From: UBA6544 sp038131165
Lineage (GTDB): Bacteria > Pseudomonadota > Alphaproteobacteria > UBA8366
Length of the DNA: 64,000 bases
Direction: 5' to 3'
NCBI GenBank assembly: GCA_038131165.1
Contig: JAYPOZ010000002.1
Span: 54,769 to 118,768 of the forward strand
Program-made: the position numbers and the translations under genes
Notes under the pieces: generated by a model
The model's input: only the letters and a program-made list of their open reading frames with translations
The model's database searches: none
What the model was told of the DNA's origin: nothing
Shown: positions 53,313-62,624 of the stretch, piece after piece
Numbering within the stretch: position 1 is the first letter of the stretch
How the letters are laid out: every line of letters starts with the position of its first letter

Positions 53313-54677
53313 CTAGGTCATCCGCATATAGACCGCGAACATGCCGATCAGCGCCCCGATCACGGCGATGACGGTGCCATAGGCCAATCGGTCGAGGCGC
53401 AAACACCATACGAGACCGGCCAGCACCGAGCGGGTCCACGGCGCCTCGATCGGCGGGCGCAGAAAAATCACCCCCGCGATAAAGGACGGCGCCGCGCACA
53501 GGATAAATCCGATGCTGTAGGACTCGGTCACCGCCAGCAATCCGCCGTAAAACGCCGGATAGATCATCATCGCGACGCTGGTGAAGGCGAGCACCCCGCC
53601 GGTGACGCCGCCGACCTTCTCCGGCGGCGCCAGGCGGGCGACTTCCGCCAGCAATATCCCGTGCCAGCTCAACGCGGTGACGTTATAGAGGATCGCCACC
53701 GCAAGGATCATCGAATAGCTCCACCGCACATCGTAGAAGCTTGTCAGAATGGCGGCCACGCCACCGAAGAGACCGATGCCGCCAAGGACGATGCGGGCCG
53801 ACAAGAAGGCGCTGCCGAGATAGCCCCAGAGGATGCGGGCGCCGACCGCGGTCACGGCGGCGATCGCGAAGGCGGATCCCGCCTCGGCCTCGCTGTAGTT
53901 GAGGCCATCGATCATGAACAGGATGAAGAACCCGGAGAAGATTGCCTGCAGGCCGCCAAAGGAAAACGCCCCGAGAGACAAGTCGCGCAGCTGCGGGTTG
54001 GAAATCACGAGCTTCATCGTCTCCGAGACGCCCGAGAAGGAGAGCTTGACGTCGGGATTACGGTCCGCGTCGAAATGCGCGCGGATCGGCTGCAGCAGCA
54101 AAACGACGCAATAGACGATCAACCCGGAGACAAAGGCGGTCCCGTAAGCGTCGAGATGGATCGGCGTGCGGATCGTTGCGACATAGACGCTGATGCTGAG
54201 CAGGAACGGTATCAGCAATCCGCCGATCAGGCTGCCGACCGGAACGCCGGTCTGCTTGACCGAAAAGACCACCGGTGCCAATCGGGGCGGACAGACGCGG
54301 GCCAGGATATGCGAACTCGCGGGCGTGGAGACCGCCGCCATGCCGAGCAGGATCGCTCCCAGCGGATAAATCCACAGCACCCCCGTGGAGATCACGAAGA
54401 GACTGCCGCCCATGAGGATCAGGCACCACTGGCTGACCCGCAGCGCTCCATAGCGGAGGATGAAACCGCCGCAGCCCATGGCGCCGATGATCGCGGCGAT
54501 GTTCTGCAGGAACAGGTAGAACCCGAGCCAGGCCCGCGAAATGCCGAAATCCTCGGCAATACGGTCGGCCAGGATCGGCATCGCGATCTGGCAGACATAG
54601 GAGAACGCCTGCTGGAGCAGCATCGCGATCGTTGCGATGCTCAGGATCACCCGCCAGTCGAAGCGTTCGAGATTCAT
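53313..54677 (-). CDS. Major facilitator superfamily transporter
   Basis: A 454-aa protein with about 12 spans. Family features: an N-half loop with FGGFILRYGALRVSQW-like sequence (GCGGFILRYGALR, the loop 2-3 Arg region) and paired halves of about 200 residues. It is coupled to the HlyD-type gene (TGATG overlap), which suggests a drug- or metabolite-exporting pair of EmrAB type. No outer-membrane factor gene is nearby. The minus-strand gene order is HlyD then MFS. Confidence 0.9.
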   Translation of the reverse strand: MNLERFDWRVILSIATIAMLLQQAFSYVCQIAMPILADRIAEDFGISRAWLGFYLFLQNIAAIIGAMGCGGFILRYGALRVSQWCLILMGGSLFVISTGVLWIYPLGAILLGMAAVSTPASSHILARVCPPRLAPVVFSVKQTGVPVGSLIGGLLIPFLLSISVYVATIRTPIHLDAYGTAFVSGLIVYCVVLLLQPIRAHFDADRNPDVKLSFSGVSETMKLVISNPQLRDLSLGAFSFGGLQAIFSGFFILFMIDGLNYSEAEAGSAFAIAAVTAVGARILWGYLGSAFLSARIVLGGIGLFGGVAAILTSFYDVRWSYSMILAVAILYNVTALSWHGILLAEVARLAPPEKVGGVTGGVLAFTSVAMMIYPAFYGGLLAVTESYSIGFILCAAPSFIAGVIFLRPPIEAPWTRSVLAGLVWCLRLDRLAYGTVIAVIGALIGMFAVYMRMT

Positions 54678-55783
54678 CAGAACCGGATAAAGTCGTAGAT
54701 CTGGATGTTCACCTCGGCCAGCATGCCCGGCGCAATCTTATCGGGCGGATCCAGGATTTTGATGCGAACCGGTATGCGCTGGGTCGGTTTCCGCGCGCGG
54801 CCGCTGCTGTTCTCCTCGCCGCCCGCCATCTGCGCCTTCGTCACGCTGCCGATAAAGGTCACGACCCCGTCGAATTCCTGAAACGGATAGGGATAGGCAT
54901 CGATATCGATGATCACGCGTTGGCCGAGTTCCAGATGACGGAGCTGCGATTCATCGACATTCGCTTCGATCCACAGCGAATTTTCGTCGTGAAGCAGGAT
55001 CATCCGTTCCGCCTCCTCGACATGCTCGCCCTTGTATTTATAGACGCTGTCAATAATTCCATTGATAGGACTTCTGACAAAATGATATTTTAGCTTCGCT
55101 TTTTCCTCATTTATTAATGTCGTTATTTTTGATATATTTAAATCTCGGATTATTTTTTCAGATTTTAAAATATCTATTCTTGATTCCGATGACTTGATTT
55201 CTTCAAGTTCAAGTTCGGCAACTTTGACCTTGGCCGCCGAATTCTCGACCTCCGCTTCGATGATCAAGGCCTTGGTCTGTTCTTCCTCGAAGCTCTTCTT
55301 GGAGGTCAGTTTCTTTTCGAACAGGATTTTCGACCGTTCGAAATTCTTATTCGCCAGGGCGAAGCGATTGCGGATGGTCTGGTGCTCGACCCGAAGCGCC
55401 TTGATCGCCTCGCGCTTGGTCGCCAGTCTCGAGTTCAGGTCGCGCTCGAAGGCGACGATTTCCGCCTCGATTTTCGCGCGCTGGCCCTGTTCGCGGATCG
55501 CATCGGCCTCCAGCGCCTTGATTTTCAGGCGCTGGACATCGGATTTCAGCTCCACGAGCAGGTCGCCCTCCCGAACCCGGTCGCCTTCCTTCACGTGAAC
55601 CTTCTCGATCTCGCCGTCGATCCGCGACGATAGCGTCGTCAGCTCGGCCTCGATCCGGGCATCGTATTCGTAGACATGGGTGAGCCAGTAAAACACCTCA
55701 TAGGAGACGATCGAGGCGACGCCAATGCCCAGGAGTACCGCGAGTTTCTTGAGAACCGACTTACTTTTCACGTCTAGGGGCAT
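54677..55783 (-). CDS. HlyD/EmrA-type membrane-fusion protein
   Basis: A 368-aa periplasmic adaptor: one N-terminal span (LAVLLGIGVASIVSYEVFYW), a barrel-sandwich domain with SRIDGEIEKVHVKEGDRVREGDLLVEL, two long helical hairpin halves (residues about 75-230, rich in Lys, Glu and Leu) and a beta domain with SPINGIIDSVYKYKGEHVEEAE. Together with the MFS gene it would form an EmrAB-like exporter. A 124-base patch in the second helix (55077-55200) is only about 23% G+C, far below the rest of the window. Confidence 0.9.
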   Translation of the reverse strand: MPLDVKSKSVLKKLAVLLGIGVASIVSYEVFYWLTHVYEYDARIEAELTTLSSRIDGEIEKVHVKEGDRVREGDLLVELKSDVQRLKIKALEADAIREQGQRAKIEAEIVAFERDLNSRLATKREAIKALRVEHQTIRNRFALANKNFERSKILFEKKLTSKKSFEEEQTKALIIEAEVENSAAKVKVAELELEEIKSSESRIDILKSEKIIRDLNISKITTLINEEKAKLKYHFVRSPINGIIDSVYKYKGEHVEEAERMILLHDENSLWIEANVDESQLRHLELGQRVIIDIDAYPYPFQEFDGVVTFIGSVTKAQMAGGEENSSGRARKPTQRIPVRIKILDPPDKIAPGMLAEVNIQIYDFIRF

Positions 55784-55891
55784 AGAGGGACCGGTGTCTG
55801 GGGTGGCGGGCGTCGAATTAGCAATCTAACGCGGACGGGCGACTCAGCAATCACCCGCGACAATACGCGTGCGGCAAGACCCGCGCGACAT

Positions 55892-57292
55892 TCAGCTCGA
55901 TTTCGCATAGGGATTGCGTCCCTTGCGCATCTGCAAACGCAGCGGCACGCCGGACAGGCCGAAATCCTCTCGCAGCCCGTTCTCCAGGTAGCGGATATAG
56001 GCGTCCGGCAATTCCGACGGCTGCGAGACCCAAAGCGCGAAGGTCGGCGGCCGCGTCTTGATCTGCGTCATATAGCGAATGCGAATGCGCCGCCCGCGGG
56101 CCAGCGGCGGCGGATGGGCTTCGATCATGGCCGCGAGCCACTCGTTCAGCGGCGACGTCGGTATCCGCTTGTTCCAGGTCTCGTAGATTGCCAGCACCGC
56201 ATCAAGCAGTTTGTCGAGATTGCGGCCGTACAAGGCGGATGTATGGATCACCGGCACGCCCCTGATCTGCGGCAGCGACGTCTCCAGGCGGTCCTTGAGA
56301 CGTCGCCGGGCCTCGCTCTGGTCGGCGACCGCATCCCACTTGTTCGCGGCGATCACCAGCGCCCGGCCTTCTTCGACGACGCGGCGGGCAATCGTCAGAT
56401 CCTGGCGCTCCAGCATGTCGTCGCTGTCGAGGACCAGCACGACCACATGGGCGAAGCGGATGGTGCGGTTGGTATCCTCGACGGAAAGCTTCTCGAGCTT
56501 ATGCTCGACCCGGGCGCGCCGACGCATGCCCGCCGTGTCCACGAGACGAATATCGCGCCCGCGATACGTCCAATCGACCGAGATCGCATCCCGGGTAATG
56601 CCCGCCTCCGGCCCGGTGAGCAGACGGTCTTCGCCGATCAAACGGTTGACGAGCGTCGATTTCCCGACATTCGGGCGGCCGACGATCGCGAGCTGCAAAG
56701 GAGCGTTCTCATCCTCCTCCGCGCCCGGGTCGGCGCCCGCGCCCGCCTCGGGGCCCGCTGCGTCTCCCGCCGCCGGCTCCGCCGCGGAGTCGCCGTCCGG
56801 CTCCATCACCCCGGCGATGGCCTCGAAGAGATCGGCCATGCCTTCGCCATGTTCGGCGGAGATCGCGATGGGTTCGCCCAGGCCGAGCTCGAACGCCTCG
56901 TAGAGGCCGGCCTCGGCGGCGCGGCCCTCGCACTTGTTGGCGACCAGCAGGGTCGCGGCACCGGTGCGGCGCACCCAATCGGCGAAATGCCGGTCTAGCG
57001 GCGTAAGACCGGCGCGCGCGTCGATGACCATCAAGGCGACGTCGGCCTCCTCGACCGCCACTTCCGTTTGCCGGCGCATCCGTCCTTCAAGGCTTTCGTC
57101 GGTCACTTCCTCCAGCCCCGCCGTATCGATGACCTTGAACGACAGGTCGCCCAACCGGCCCTCGCCCTCCCGGCGGTCCCGGGTCACGCCCGGCGTGTCG
57201 TCGACAAGCGCCAGCCGGCGTCCGACCAAACGGTTGAACAGTGTCGACTTGCCGACATTCGGTCGGCCCACGATAGCGACGGTAAAGGTCAT
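55892..57292 (-). CDS. der: GTPase Der (EngA)
   Basis: A 466-aa ribosome-assembly GTPase with two tandem G domains, each with GRPNVGKSTL (residues 8-17 and about 207-216), DTPGVTRD / DTAGMRRR switch motifs and NKCEG / NKWD specificity motifs, then a KH-like C-domain ending in RKGRNPYAKSS. A longer acidic linker (about 30 residues, AAEPAAGDAAGPEAGAGAD) than usual joins the G domains. It lies downstream of bamB in a conserved yfgM-bamB-der order. Confidence 0.97.
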   Translation of the reverse strand: MTFTVAIVGRPNVGKSTLFNRLVGRRLALVDDTPGVTRDRREGEGRLGDLSFKVIDTAGLEEVTDESLEGRMRRQTEVAVEEADVALMVIDARAGLTPLDRHFADWVRRTGAATLLVANKCEGRAAEAGLYEAFELGLGEPIAISAEHGEGMADLFEAIAGVMEPDGDSAAEPAAGDAAGPEAGAGADPGAEEDENAPLQLAIVGRPNVGKSTLVNRLIGEDRLLTGPEAGITRDAISVDWTYRGRDIRLVDTAGMRRRARVEHKLEKLSVEDTNRTIRFAHVVVLVLDSDDMLERQDLTIARRVVEEGRALVIAANKWDAVADQSEARRRLKDRLETSLPQIRGVPVIHTSALYGRNLDKLLDAVLAIYETWNKRIPTSPLNEWLAAMIEAHPPPLARGRRIRIRYMTQIKTRPPTFALWVSQPSELPDAYIRYLENGLREDFGLSGVPLRLQMRKGRNPYAKSS

Positions 57293-57334
57293 TTTCCTCT
57301 CGACCGGCCTAGGTCCGGCTCGACTAATCGCTTC

Positions 57335-58681
57335 CTATCGGTAGACGATCAAGTCCGCGTCGTCCGATAGAAAGAATATACTGCCCGACGCGATGACGGG
57401 AGATACGGACAATTTATCCGCCAATTCAAGCTTGCCGAGGAACTTTCCGGTGTAAGGCGAGATGCTCAGCACTTCTCCATGGCTGCCGACCACCAGCAAC
57501 CGGTCGCTCGCCAGAACCGGGCCGGACCATTTGATCGGCCCGTCCTTGTCTTCGGGATCCTCGTAGCGCGGCAGGGGCTGTATCCAGCGGACCCGGCCGC
57601 CGAGCCGGGTGAGGCAATACAGATCGCCTTCGTTGCTCAGAATATACACGAAATTGCCGGCCACCCACGGCGTCTCCGAGCCGCCGATGGCGCGCTCCCA
57701 AACGCGGGCGCCGGTCCGCAGATCGATGGCGACCAGCCGGCCCGATTGACTGACCGCATAGACGGCGCCTTGATCGACGACAGGATGCCCGCGGATATGC
57801 GCCACGGTGGACAGCGTGTCGGTGCGGCGCACGGACACCAGGCTATCGGTCCACAAGACCCGGCCGTTGTTGACGCGCAGGGCCACGAGTTCGCCGGAAG
57901 AATACGGCGCGATGACCGTATCGCCGACCAGCGCCGGACTGCCGCCGCCCAGCAGGCCAGTGGATTCGGAGATTCCGGTGTGGGTCCAGAGCTTCTTCCC
58001 GGTCTCCGTATCGAAGACGACGGTCTGGTTGTCGATCGTCACGACATAGACGCGGCCGTTTCCGACCGTCGGGCTCGACCGGCTCGGCCCCGGAAGATCG
58101 CTGCGCCACAGTTCGGTCCCGTTGTCGGCGCGCACCGCGATCAGCTTGCCGAACCCCGTCGACATGAAAACCCGGCCGCCGTCATAGGCCAGCCCGCCGC
58201 CGAAACTCTCCTCGTCCTCCTCCGGCACCTCGGGCGTAAATGTCCAGACCGGATTTCCCGTGGGCACCTCGAAGGCGGAAATCTCGAACTCCGCATCCAT
58301 GGCGAAGACGAACCCGTCGGCGACGATCGGGCGGGCGACCAGACGCCGCTCGTCGCTGGAGCCTTCGCCGATGTTGCGCTCCCAGGCCTCGCGCACGTCG
58401 TTGGAAATCTTCAGATGATGCATGGCATGGCCGGCATTGCCGCCGGCCTGCGTCCAATTCGCGTTCTCGACGGGCGCCGGCAGGATCACGCGCAGATCGG
58501 CGACCCGCGGGTCGGGTTCCAGATCCTGTTCGTTGAGCATGATCGGGATGCGCTGGCCCGGCAGCGGCTTCTTTTTCTTGCCGGTCAGTTCCTGAATCCA
58601 GCTACAGCCCGACACCGCCAGAACAACGGCCAGCATCAGAACAAGACCGCGGACAGATATCTGGCGCAACGGGCCGCTCAC
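57335..58681 (-). CDS. bamB: BamB-like outer-membrane lipoprotein (PQQ beta-propeller)
   Basis: A 448-aa lipoprotein: signal peptide with lipobox LAVSGC (Cys26), then an eight-bladed propeller of PQQ-like repeats (DAEFEISAFEVPTGNPVWTF, GKLIAVRADNGTELWRSDL, VAIDLRTGARVWERAIGG and others). BamB is an accessory part of the BAM complex that inserts outer-membrane proteins. Starts at GTG. The neighbours der and yfgM support the name. Confidence 0.9.
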   Translation of the reverse strand: MSGPLRQISVRGLVLMLAVVLAVSGCSWIQELTGKKKKPLPGQRIPIMLNEQDLEPDPRVADLRVILPAPVENANWTQAGGNAGHAMHHLKISNDVREAWERNIGEGSSDERRLVARPIVADGFVFAMDAEFEISAFEVPTGNPVWTFTPEVPEEDEESFGGGLAYDGGRVFMSTGFGKLIAVRADNGTELWRSDLPGPSRSSPTVGNGRVYVVTIDNQTVVFDTETGKKLWTHTGISESTGLLGGGSPALVGDTVIAPYSSGELVALRVNNGRVLWTDSLVSVRRTDTLSTVAHIRGHPVVDQGAVYAVSQSGRLVAIDLRTGARVWERAIGGSETPWVAGNFVYILSNEGDLYCLTRLGGRVRWIQPLPRYEDPEDKDGPIKWSGPVLASDRLLVVGSHGEVLSISPYTGKFLGKLELADKLSVSPVIASGSIFFLSDDADLIVYR

Positions 58682-58697
58682 GCCTCACACTCCGGCT

Positions 58698-59342
58698 TCA
58701 ATTGCCAAGGATTTGGAGCGTTTCCGCGGCGCGCGCCCGGGCTCCCGGCGGCGCTTCCAGATCGTCCGCCAGCCTTTGAAATTCCGTCTTGGCCAATTCG
58801 CGGTCGCCGGTCCGCAACGCCAAAGCGCCCGAAAGCTCGCGGGCGGAATGCCGCCACATGCCGTCCGGCGTCAACAAGGGGGTCAATCGCGCGCGCAACT
58901 GTTCCGGATCGCCGTCGTCGATTTGATGCATCAGGGCGAGCACCGAGGCCAATTCGCGGTAGAGTTTCCCGACACCGCTGTCCGCCGCGATATCCTCGAA
59001 TGTCTGGATGGCGCCGGACGTATCGCCCGCTTCCTTCAGCGCATCGGCGGCCCGGAAACGCGCGAGCAGGGCGTAGCCTGCCTGAGCTTCGCTGGAAAGC
59101 GCCTGGAATGCGGCGGCGGCCTCCTGTTGGCGCCCCTCGCTTGCCTGCGCCGCCGCGGCGGCAAAGCGGTTGCTGTCTTCCTGCTGGCGCTTTGCCGAGT
59201 ATTCCCGCCACCCGACGGACGCCGACGTGCCCAAGACCACGGCGACGGCCGCGGCGATGACATAGCCGCCATACTCCTTCCAAAACTTGTTGAATCGGTC
59301 GCGCCGGACCTCCTCGTCGACTTCTTGGAAGATGTCGCCCAC
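58698..59342 (-). CDS. YfgM-like tetratricopeptide membrane protein
   Basis: A 214-aa protein: MGDIFQEVDEEVRRDRFNKFWKEYGG, one span (YVIAAAVAVVLGTSASVG) and a TPR-like periplasmic region (residues about 60-200, Ala/Arg-rich). YfgM of E. coli works with the PpiD chaperone at the SecYEG translocon. GTG start with GGAG upstream. First gene of the bamB-der group. Confidence 0.88.
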   Translation of the reverse strand: MGDIFQEVDEEVRRDRFNKFWKEYGGYVIAAAVAVVLGTSASVGWREYSAKRQQEDSNRFAAAAAQASEGRQQEAAAAFQALSSEAQAGYALLARFRAADALKEAGDTSGAIQTFEDIAADSGVGKLYRELASVLALMHQIDDGDPEQLRARLTPLLTPDGMWRHSARELSGALALRTGDRELAKTEFQRLADDLEAPPGARARAAETLQILGN

Positions 59343-59574
59343 GCTGCTCTACTCCTGCTCGCATGAAATCGCCGTGGCACAGCCCGTCCGGCCACGGCGC
59401 CAATCTACTCATCTCCCCGAGGACTGGCAAATGTAAGTCGCCAAAACGCTTCATTTCCTTGCGTGCTTGAACCCGATACCGCAATGCGCAACAATGCTTT
59501 ATCCAGGCTCGGCCTCCGCCGCGATCGCGGTCGGAAACCGGCATGGTTTGACGCAACAACGCACGGTCCGGAGA

Positions 59575-59928
59575 ATGGGGGAGACGCTGGAGTCACATCT
59601 CCATGGCCGAACAGGCCGCAGCATCCTGTTCGGCGCGGTTCTCATGACGCTTGCGGCGTGCGGAGCGAGTTCGTTCCTGGTGTTGTCCGGCTCGATGGCC
59701 AATTTCATCCAGACCGATAAACTGCCGACGGATTACGTCGCCGAATGGGCGTCGGGCAAGGAATGCCGAACGCTCGTGGCCATGAAGGATGGCGGACCGC
59801 TGTGCCGCAAATCCTTCGACGGCCCGCGCGTATACGAGAAACCCGTCTACTGCTACCGGACCCTGGGGCAGATCACCTGCTACGACGAGCCGGACCCCTA
59901 CCGCACCAGCACGCAGAGGGTCCGTTGA
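59575..59928 (+). CDS. Small putative lipoprotein of unknown function
   Basis: A 117-aa product that I do not recognise: MGETLESHLHGRTGRSILFG then a lipobox LMTLAACG (Cys29), so likely lipid-anchored. The mature part has four Cys (KECRTL, PLCRKSF, VYCYRT, ITCYDEP) that could form two disulfides. Start ATG 59575 is the best fit to the signal, but GGAG is only two bases away, so the start is uncertain; upstream in-frame ATG codons exist. DUF2794 follows three bases after the stop. Confidence 0.68.
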   Translation: MGETLESHLHGRTGRSILFGAVLMTLAACGASSFLVLSGSMANFIQTDKLPTDYVAEWASGKECRTLVAMKDGGPLCRKSFDGPRVYEKPVYCYRTLGQITCYDEPDPYRTSTQRVR

Positions 59929-59930
59929 CG

Positions 59931-60278
59931 ATGAGCGATCCGGTTCGGTTGTCCGACTACCGCCGCACAAAGGGACGCGTCTATTTCGACCGGCACGAGT
60001 TGCGGCGATTGCTGGACGTCTACAGCCGCCGCGTCATGTCCGGGGAATGGAAAGACTACGCGATCGATCACCAGAGCGGCAGCGCGGTCTTTTCGATTTT
60101 CCGGCACACCTTCGATTCGCCGCTTTTCGCCATCGCCAAACGCCGCGAGGGCAAGAAATGCGCCTATCAGGTCTTTAGCGGACCGCGCAAACTCAAGCAA
60201 AGCAGCACCATCGAAGACGCACTGTCGATCTTCGACAAGGAACTCCGGGAAATCCCGACCCACCGCCGGTCGCGCTGA
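59931..60278 (+). CDS. DUF2794-domain protein
   Basis: A 115-aa basic protein (MSDPVRLSDYRRTKGRVYFD) with the DUF2794 core VYFDRHELRRLLDVYSRRVMSGEWKDYAIDH and DSPLFAIAKRREGKKCAYQVF. The family is mainly alphaproteobacterial and has no known function. Starts two bases after the lipoprotein stop. Confidence 0.85.
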   Translation: MSDPVRLSDYRRTKGRVYFDRHELRRLLDVYSRRVMSGEWKDYAIDHQSGSAVFSIFRHTFDSPLFAIAKRREGKKCAYQVFSGPRKLKQSSTIEDALSIFDKELREIPTHRRSR

Positions 60279-60400
60279 GGCGCGGCGCAGAACATCGACC
60301 TGTGGCGGCCCGCGTTCGGGGCCTTGCCATATGTTCCCTTTTTGTTCTATTTCTTCAGACGCCGTGGAATCCCCCTGGCGCAGCGGAGGCGAGGACAAGA

Positions 60401-60679
60401 ATGGGCCAGCACAAGCGCCGATACATCGAAGCGCAAGATGCGCAGCGTCGTGCCACCCTGTTGGGAGAAATCGAGAAGAACCATGTCGACGTGTTTTGCT
60501 GGTGCAACCGATGCGGGCACAACGCCACAATTTCATCCGCGCGTCTCATCGCCGAGCTGGGCCCGGCCTTCCCCGTTCCCGAGATCGGCGGCCGGATGCG
60601 GTGTTCGGGCTGCGGCTCGAAAGATGTCGCCGCGCGCCCGGATTGGCCGTCGCTGGGACAGGTGACCCGGCACAGCTAG
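60401..60679 (+). CDS. Small zinc-ribbon-like protein
   Basis: A 92-aa protein: C33, C35, C38 in VFCWCNRCGHNATI and C68, C71 in RCSGCGSKD, the layout of a four-Cys zinc ribbon, flanked by basic helices. It is not a family I can name. ATG 60401 has GAGG upstream; a hydrophobic extension read from 60302 lacks a ribosome site and is probably not translated. Confidence 0.7.
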   Translation: MGQHKRRYIEAQDAQRRATLLGEIEKNHVDVFCWCNRCGHNATISSARLIAELGPAFPVPEIGGRMRCSGCGSKDVAARPDWPSLGQVTRHS

Positions 60680-61088
60680 ACGGCCGCGAGGGCGGCGCTC
60701 CCCGATGCGCCCGCCCGCCCCGCCGCCGGCGTCGGCGGGCCGAACGCCCGGCCAAGTTTCAACCCCGAGTCGCTTCATAGATTCCAGAGACTTAGTCTGG
60801 AAGCGCAGACGGCCGGCAGATGCGCGACGCCGGTCAGATAACCGTTAGGCGACGATTTCGAGACAAAAAAATGAAGCGCTTACAACCCGGAAGCCCAGAT
60901 AAAGCAGACGAATCCGGCAGCCGCCGTTGACGCCGTCCCAGACTCTCGCCATAAATGGAGGCGCTGCGGTTGCAGTGAAAATAAAAACACTATATTGTAG
61001 GTCGGGTTGCGCAGCACACAATATGTAGTGCAAGATGTCGTGACCGCGCCATGACTAGGCAAGTTAAGCAGAATGGGGAAAAATCGCT
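60680..61088 (+). promoter_or_regulatory. gcrA upstream region with four GANTC sites
   Basis: No supported gene lies in these 409 bases. GANTC, the CcrM methylation site, occurs at 60767-60771, 60780-60784, 60910-60914 and 60941-60945. A promoter-like pair is TTGCAG (60970-60975) with TATATT (60991-60996), spacer 15. The -10 region lies in an inverted repeat: CACTATATTGT (60988-60998) with ACAATATGTAGTG (61018-61030), two bases unpaired. Confidence 0.5.
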
Positions 61089-61418
61089 ATGGAATGGACT
61101 GAGGCACGCGTCGATGAACTTAAGCGCCTGTGGGAAGAGGGACTAAGTGCGAGCCAAATCGCAAACCACCTGGGCGACGTCACACGCAACGCGGTGATCG
61201 GAAAAGCGCACCGTCTTGGACTCTCCTCGCGACCATCTCCCATCAAGCGCACCAATCATCCGATTACCGGCAGCCACGAGCGGATGTGCCAATGGCCGAT
61301 CGGCAATCCGCGCGATCCCAGCTTCCATTTTTGCGGCAAGACGGCCGCACCCGACCGGCCCTATTGCGAAGGTCACTGCGCAATGGCCTATCGGCGAAAA
61401 AGCGACAACGCCGCCTAA
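61089..61418 (+). CDS. gcrA: Cell-cycle regulator GcrA (compact form)
   Basis: A sigma70 cofactor in Alphaproteobacteria that activates promoters bearing methylated GANTC. The 109-aa product has the N-terminal helix-turn-helix WTEARVDELKRLWEEGLSAS...VTRNAVIGKAHRLGL and the C-terminal sigma-binding part CQWPIGNPRDPSFHFCG...YCEGHCAMAYR (C67, C82, C93, C97). The linker between them is about 20 residues; Caulobacter GcrA is about 173 aa, so this is a short variant. Single gene. Confidence 0.95.
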   Translation: MEWTEARVDELKRLWEEGLSASQIANHLGDVTRNAVIGKAHRLGLSSRPSPIKRTNHPITGSHERMCQWPIGNPRDPSFHFCGKTAAPDRPYCEGHCAMAYRRKSDNAA

Positions 61419-61519
61419 CGGCCTGACAGCGCATTGCCGTCCGGATAAAGCCGCCGCGAAACCGGTCGGTCGGCGCCAAGAGGCGGGCGTAACGATATGA
61501 ATTCTAGGTTGTAGATTCG

Positions 61520-62515
61520 CTATTCCGCGACGGCGGGCATATCGTTCCGGATGTGACTCATCGCGGTCAAAACAACATCCGCTGCCGACTCGTTTCGATG
61601 TGCGTTCTCGCTCAAGTAGCGGCGCCATGCGCGCGCGCCCGGTCGCCCCTGGAACAGCCCAAGCATATGCCGGGTTATGGCCCGAAGCGGCGTTCCGCGG
61701 CCGGTCTCCGATTCGATATAGTCGATCATCGACAGAACGACCGACCTCTCGGACGGCGTATCGGCCGCCATGCCGTAGTAGCGGGCATCCGCATCTGCGA
61801 GCAAGAACGGATCTTGATACGCACTGCGGCCCAACATGACGCCGTCGACATGGCGCAAATGGGCCGCGATCTCCTCGTGCGTCTGAACGCCGCCGTTCAG
61901 GATGACCGTGATCGACGGTGCCGCCGCCTTGAGACGGTAGACGAGATCATACCGCAACGGCGGAATTTCGCGGTTTTGTTTCGGACTCAGACCGCTGAGA
62001 AGCGCCTTGCGGGCATGAACGATGTGGCGGTCGCTGCCCGCATCGTGCACTGCCCGCGCGAAGCGCTGAAGCGCCTCCCATTCATCCTGATCGTCGACGC
62101 CAATGCGCGACTTTACCGTCACCGGAATATCCACGGCCCGCTTCATCGCCTCGATACACCGCCCAACATGATCGGGCTCTAGCATGAGACAGGCCCCGAA
62201 GCGGCCCGATTGGACCCTGTCGCTCGGGCATCCGGCATTGAGATTGATCTCATCGTATCCGTAATCGGCGCCAATCCGGGCGCATTCGGCAAGATCGCCA
62301 GCCTCCGAGCCGCCGAGCTGCAGGGCCACCGGATGCTCGCCCGGATGATAGCGGAGCAATCTCTCGCGGTCCCCCCGCAGGATCGCCTCGGTCGTCACCA
62401 TTTCGGTATAAAGCAGTGTCCGCCGGGTGATTTGCCGGAAGAGATAGCGGCAATGCCGGTCGGTCCAATCCATCATCGGCGCGACCGAAACGCGGTATGC
62501 GGGAACGTTGCTCAT
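61520..62515 (-). CDS. dusA: tRNA-dihydrouridine synthase A
   Basis: FMN-dependent reductase of uridines in the tRNA D-loop, 331 aa. VAPMMDWTDRHCRYLFRQITRR at the N-terminus, ALQLGGSEAGDLAECARI, NLNAGCPSDRVQSGRFGACLM with the catalytic Cys (GCPS), and GRSAYQDPFLL for FMN. This N-terminus and CRYLFRQI are of the DusA branch. Single gene, convergent to gcrA. Confidence 0.96.
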   Translation of the reverse strand: MSNVPAYRVSVAPMMDWTDRHCRYLFRQITRRTLLYTEMVTTEAILRGDRERLLRYHPGEHPVALQLGGSEAGDLAECARIGADYGYDEINLNAGCPSDRVQSGRFGACLMLEPDHVGRCIEAMKRAVDIPVTVKSRIGVDDQDEWEALQRFARAVHDAGSDRHIVHARKALLSGLSPKQNREIPPLRYDLVYRLKAAAPSITVILNGGVQTHEEIAAHLRHVDGVMLGRSAYQDPFLLADADARYYGMAADTPSERSVVLSMIDYIESETGRGTPLRAITRHMLGLFQGRPGARAWRRYLSENAHRNESAADVVLTAMSHIRNDMPAVAE

Positions 62516-62624
62516 ACGGACTTAATAACGCGCATCGACGAAACCGCAAAGGGTCTGCGTTGCCACGTGGCCGGATATCCGTAAGCTGCAAACCGCACGG
62601 CACATAACGAATCAGGGGATAAAA

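Noticed and set aside
53661..54698. 345-codon plus-strand frame antisense to the MFS gene
   Set aside because: Asp/Arg/His-rich shadow frame typical of an antisense reading of membrane-protein DNA.
60302..60400. Hydrophobic N-terminal extension of the zinc-ribbon protein (looks like a signal peptide)
   Set aside because: No ribosome site at 60302, whereas ATG 60401 has GAGG upstream and begins a soluble Cys-rich protein.
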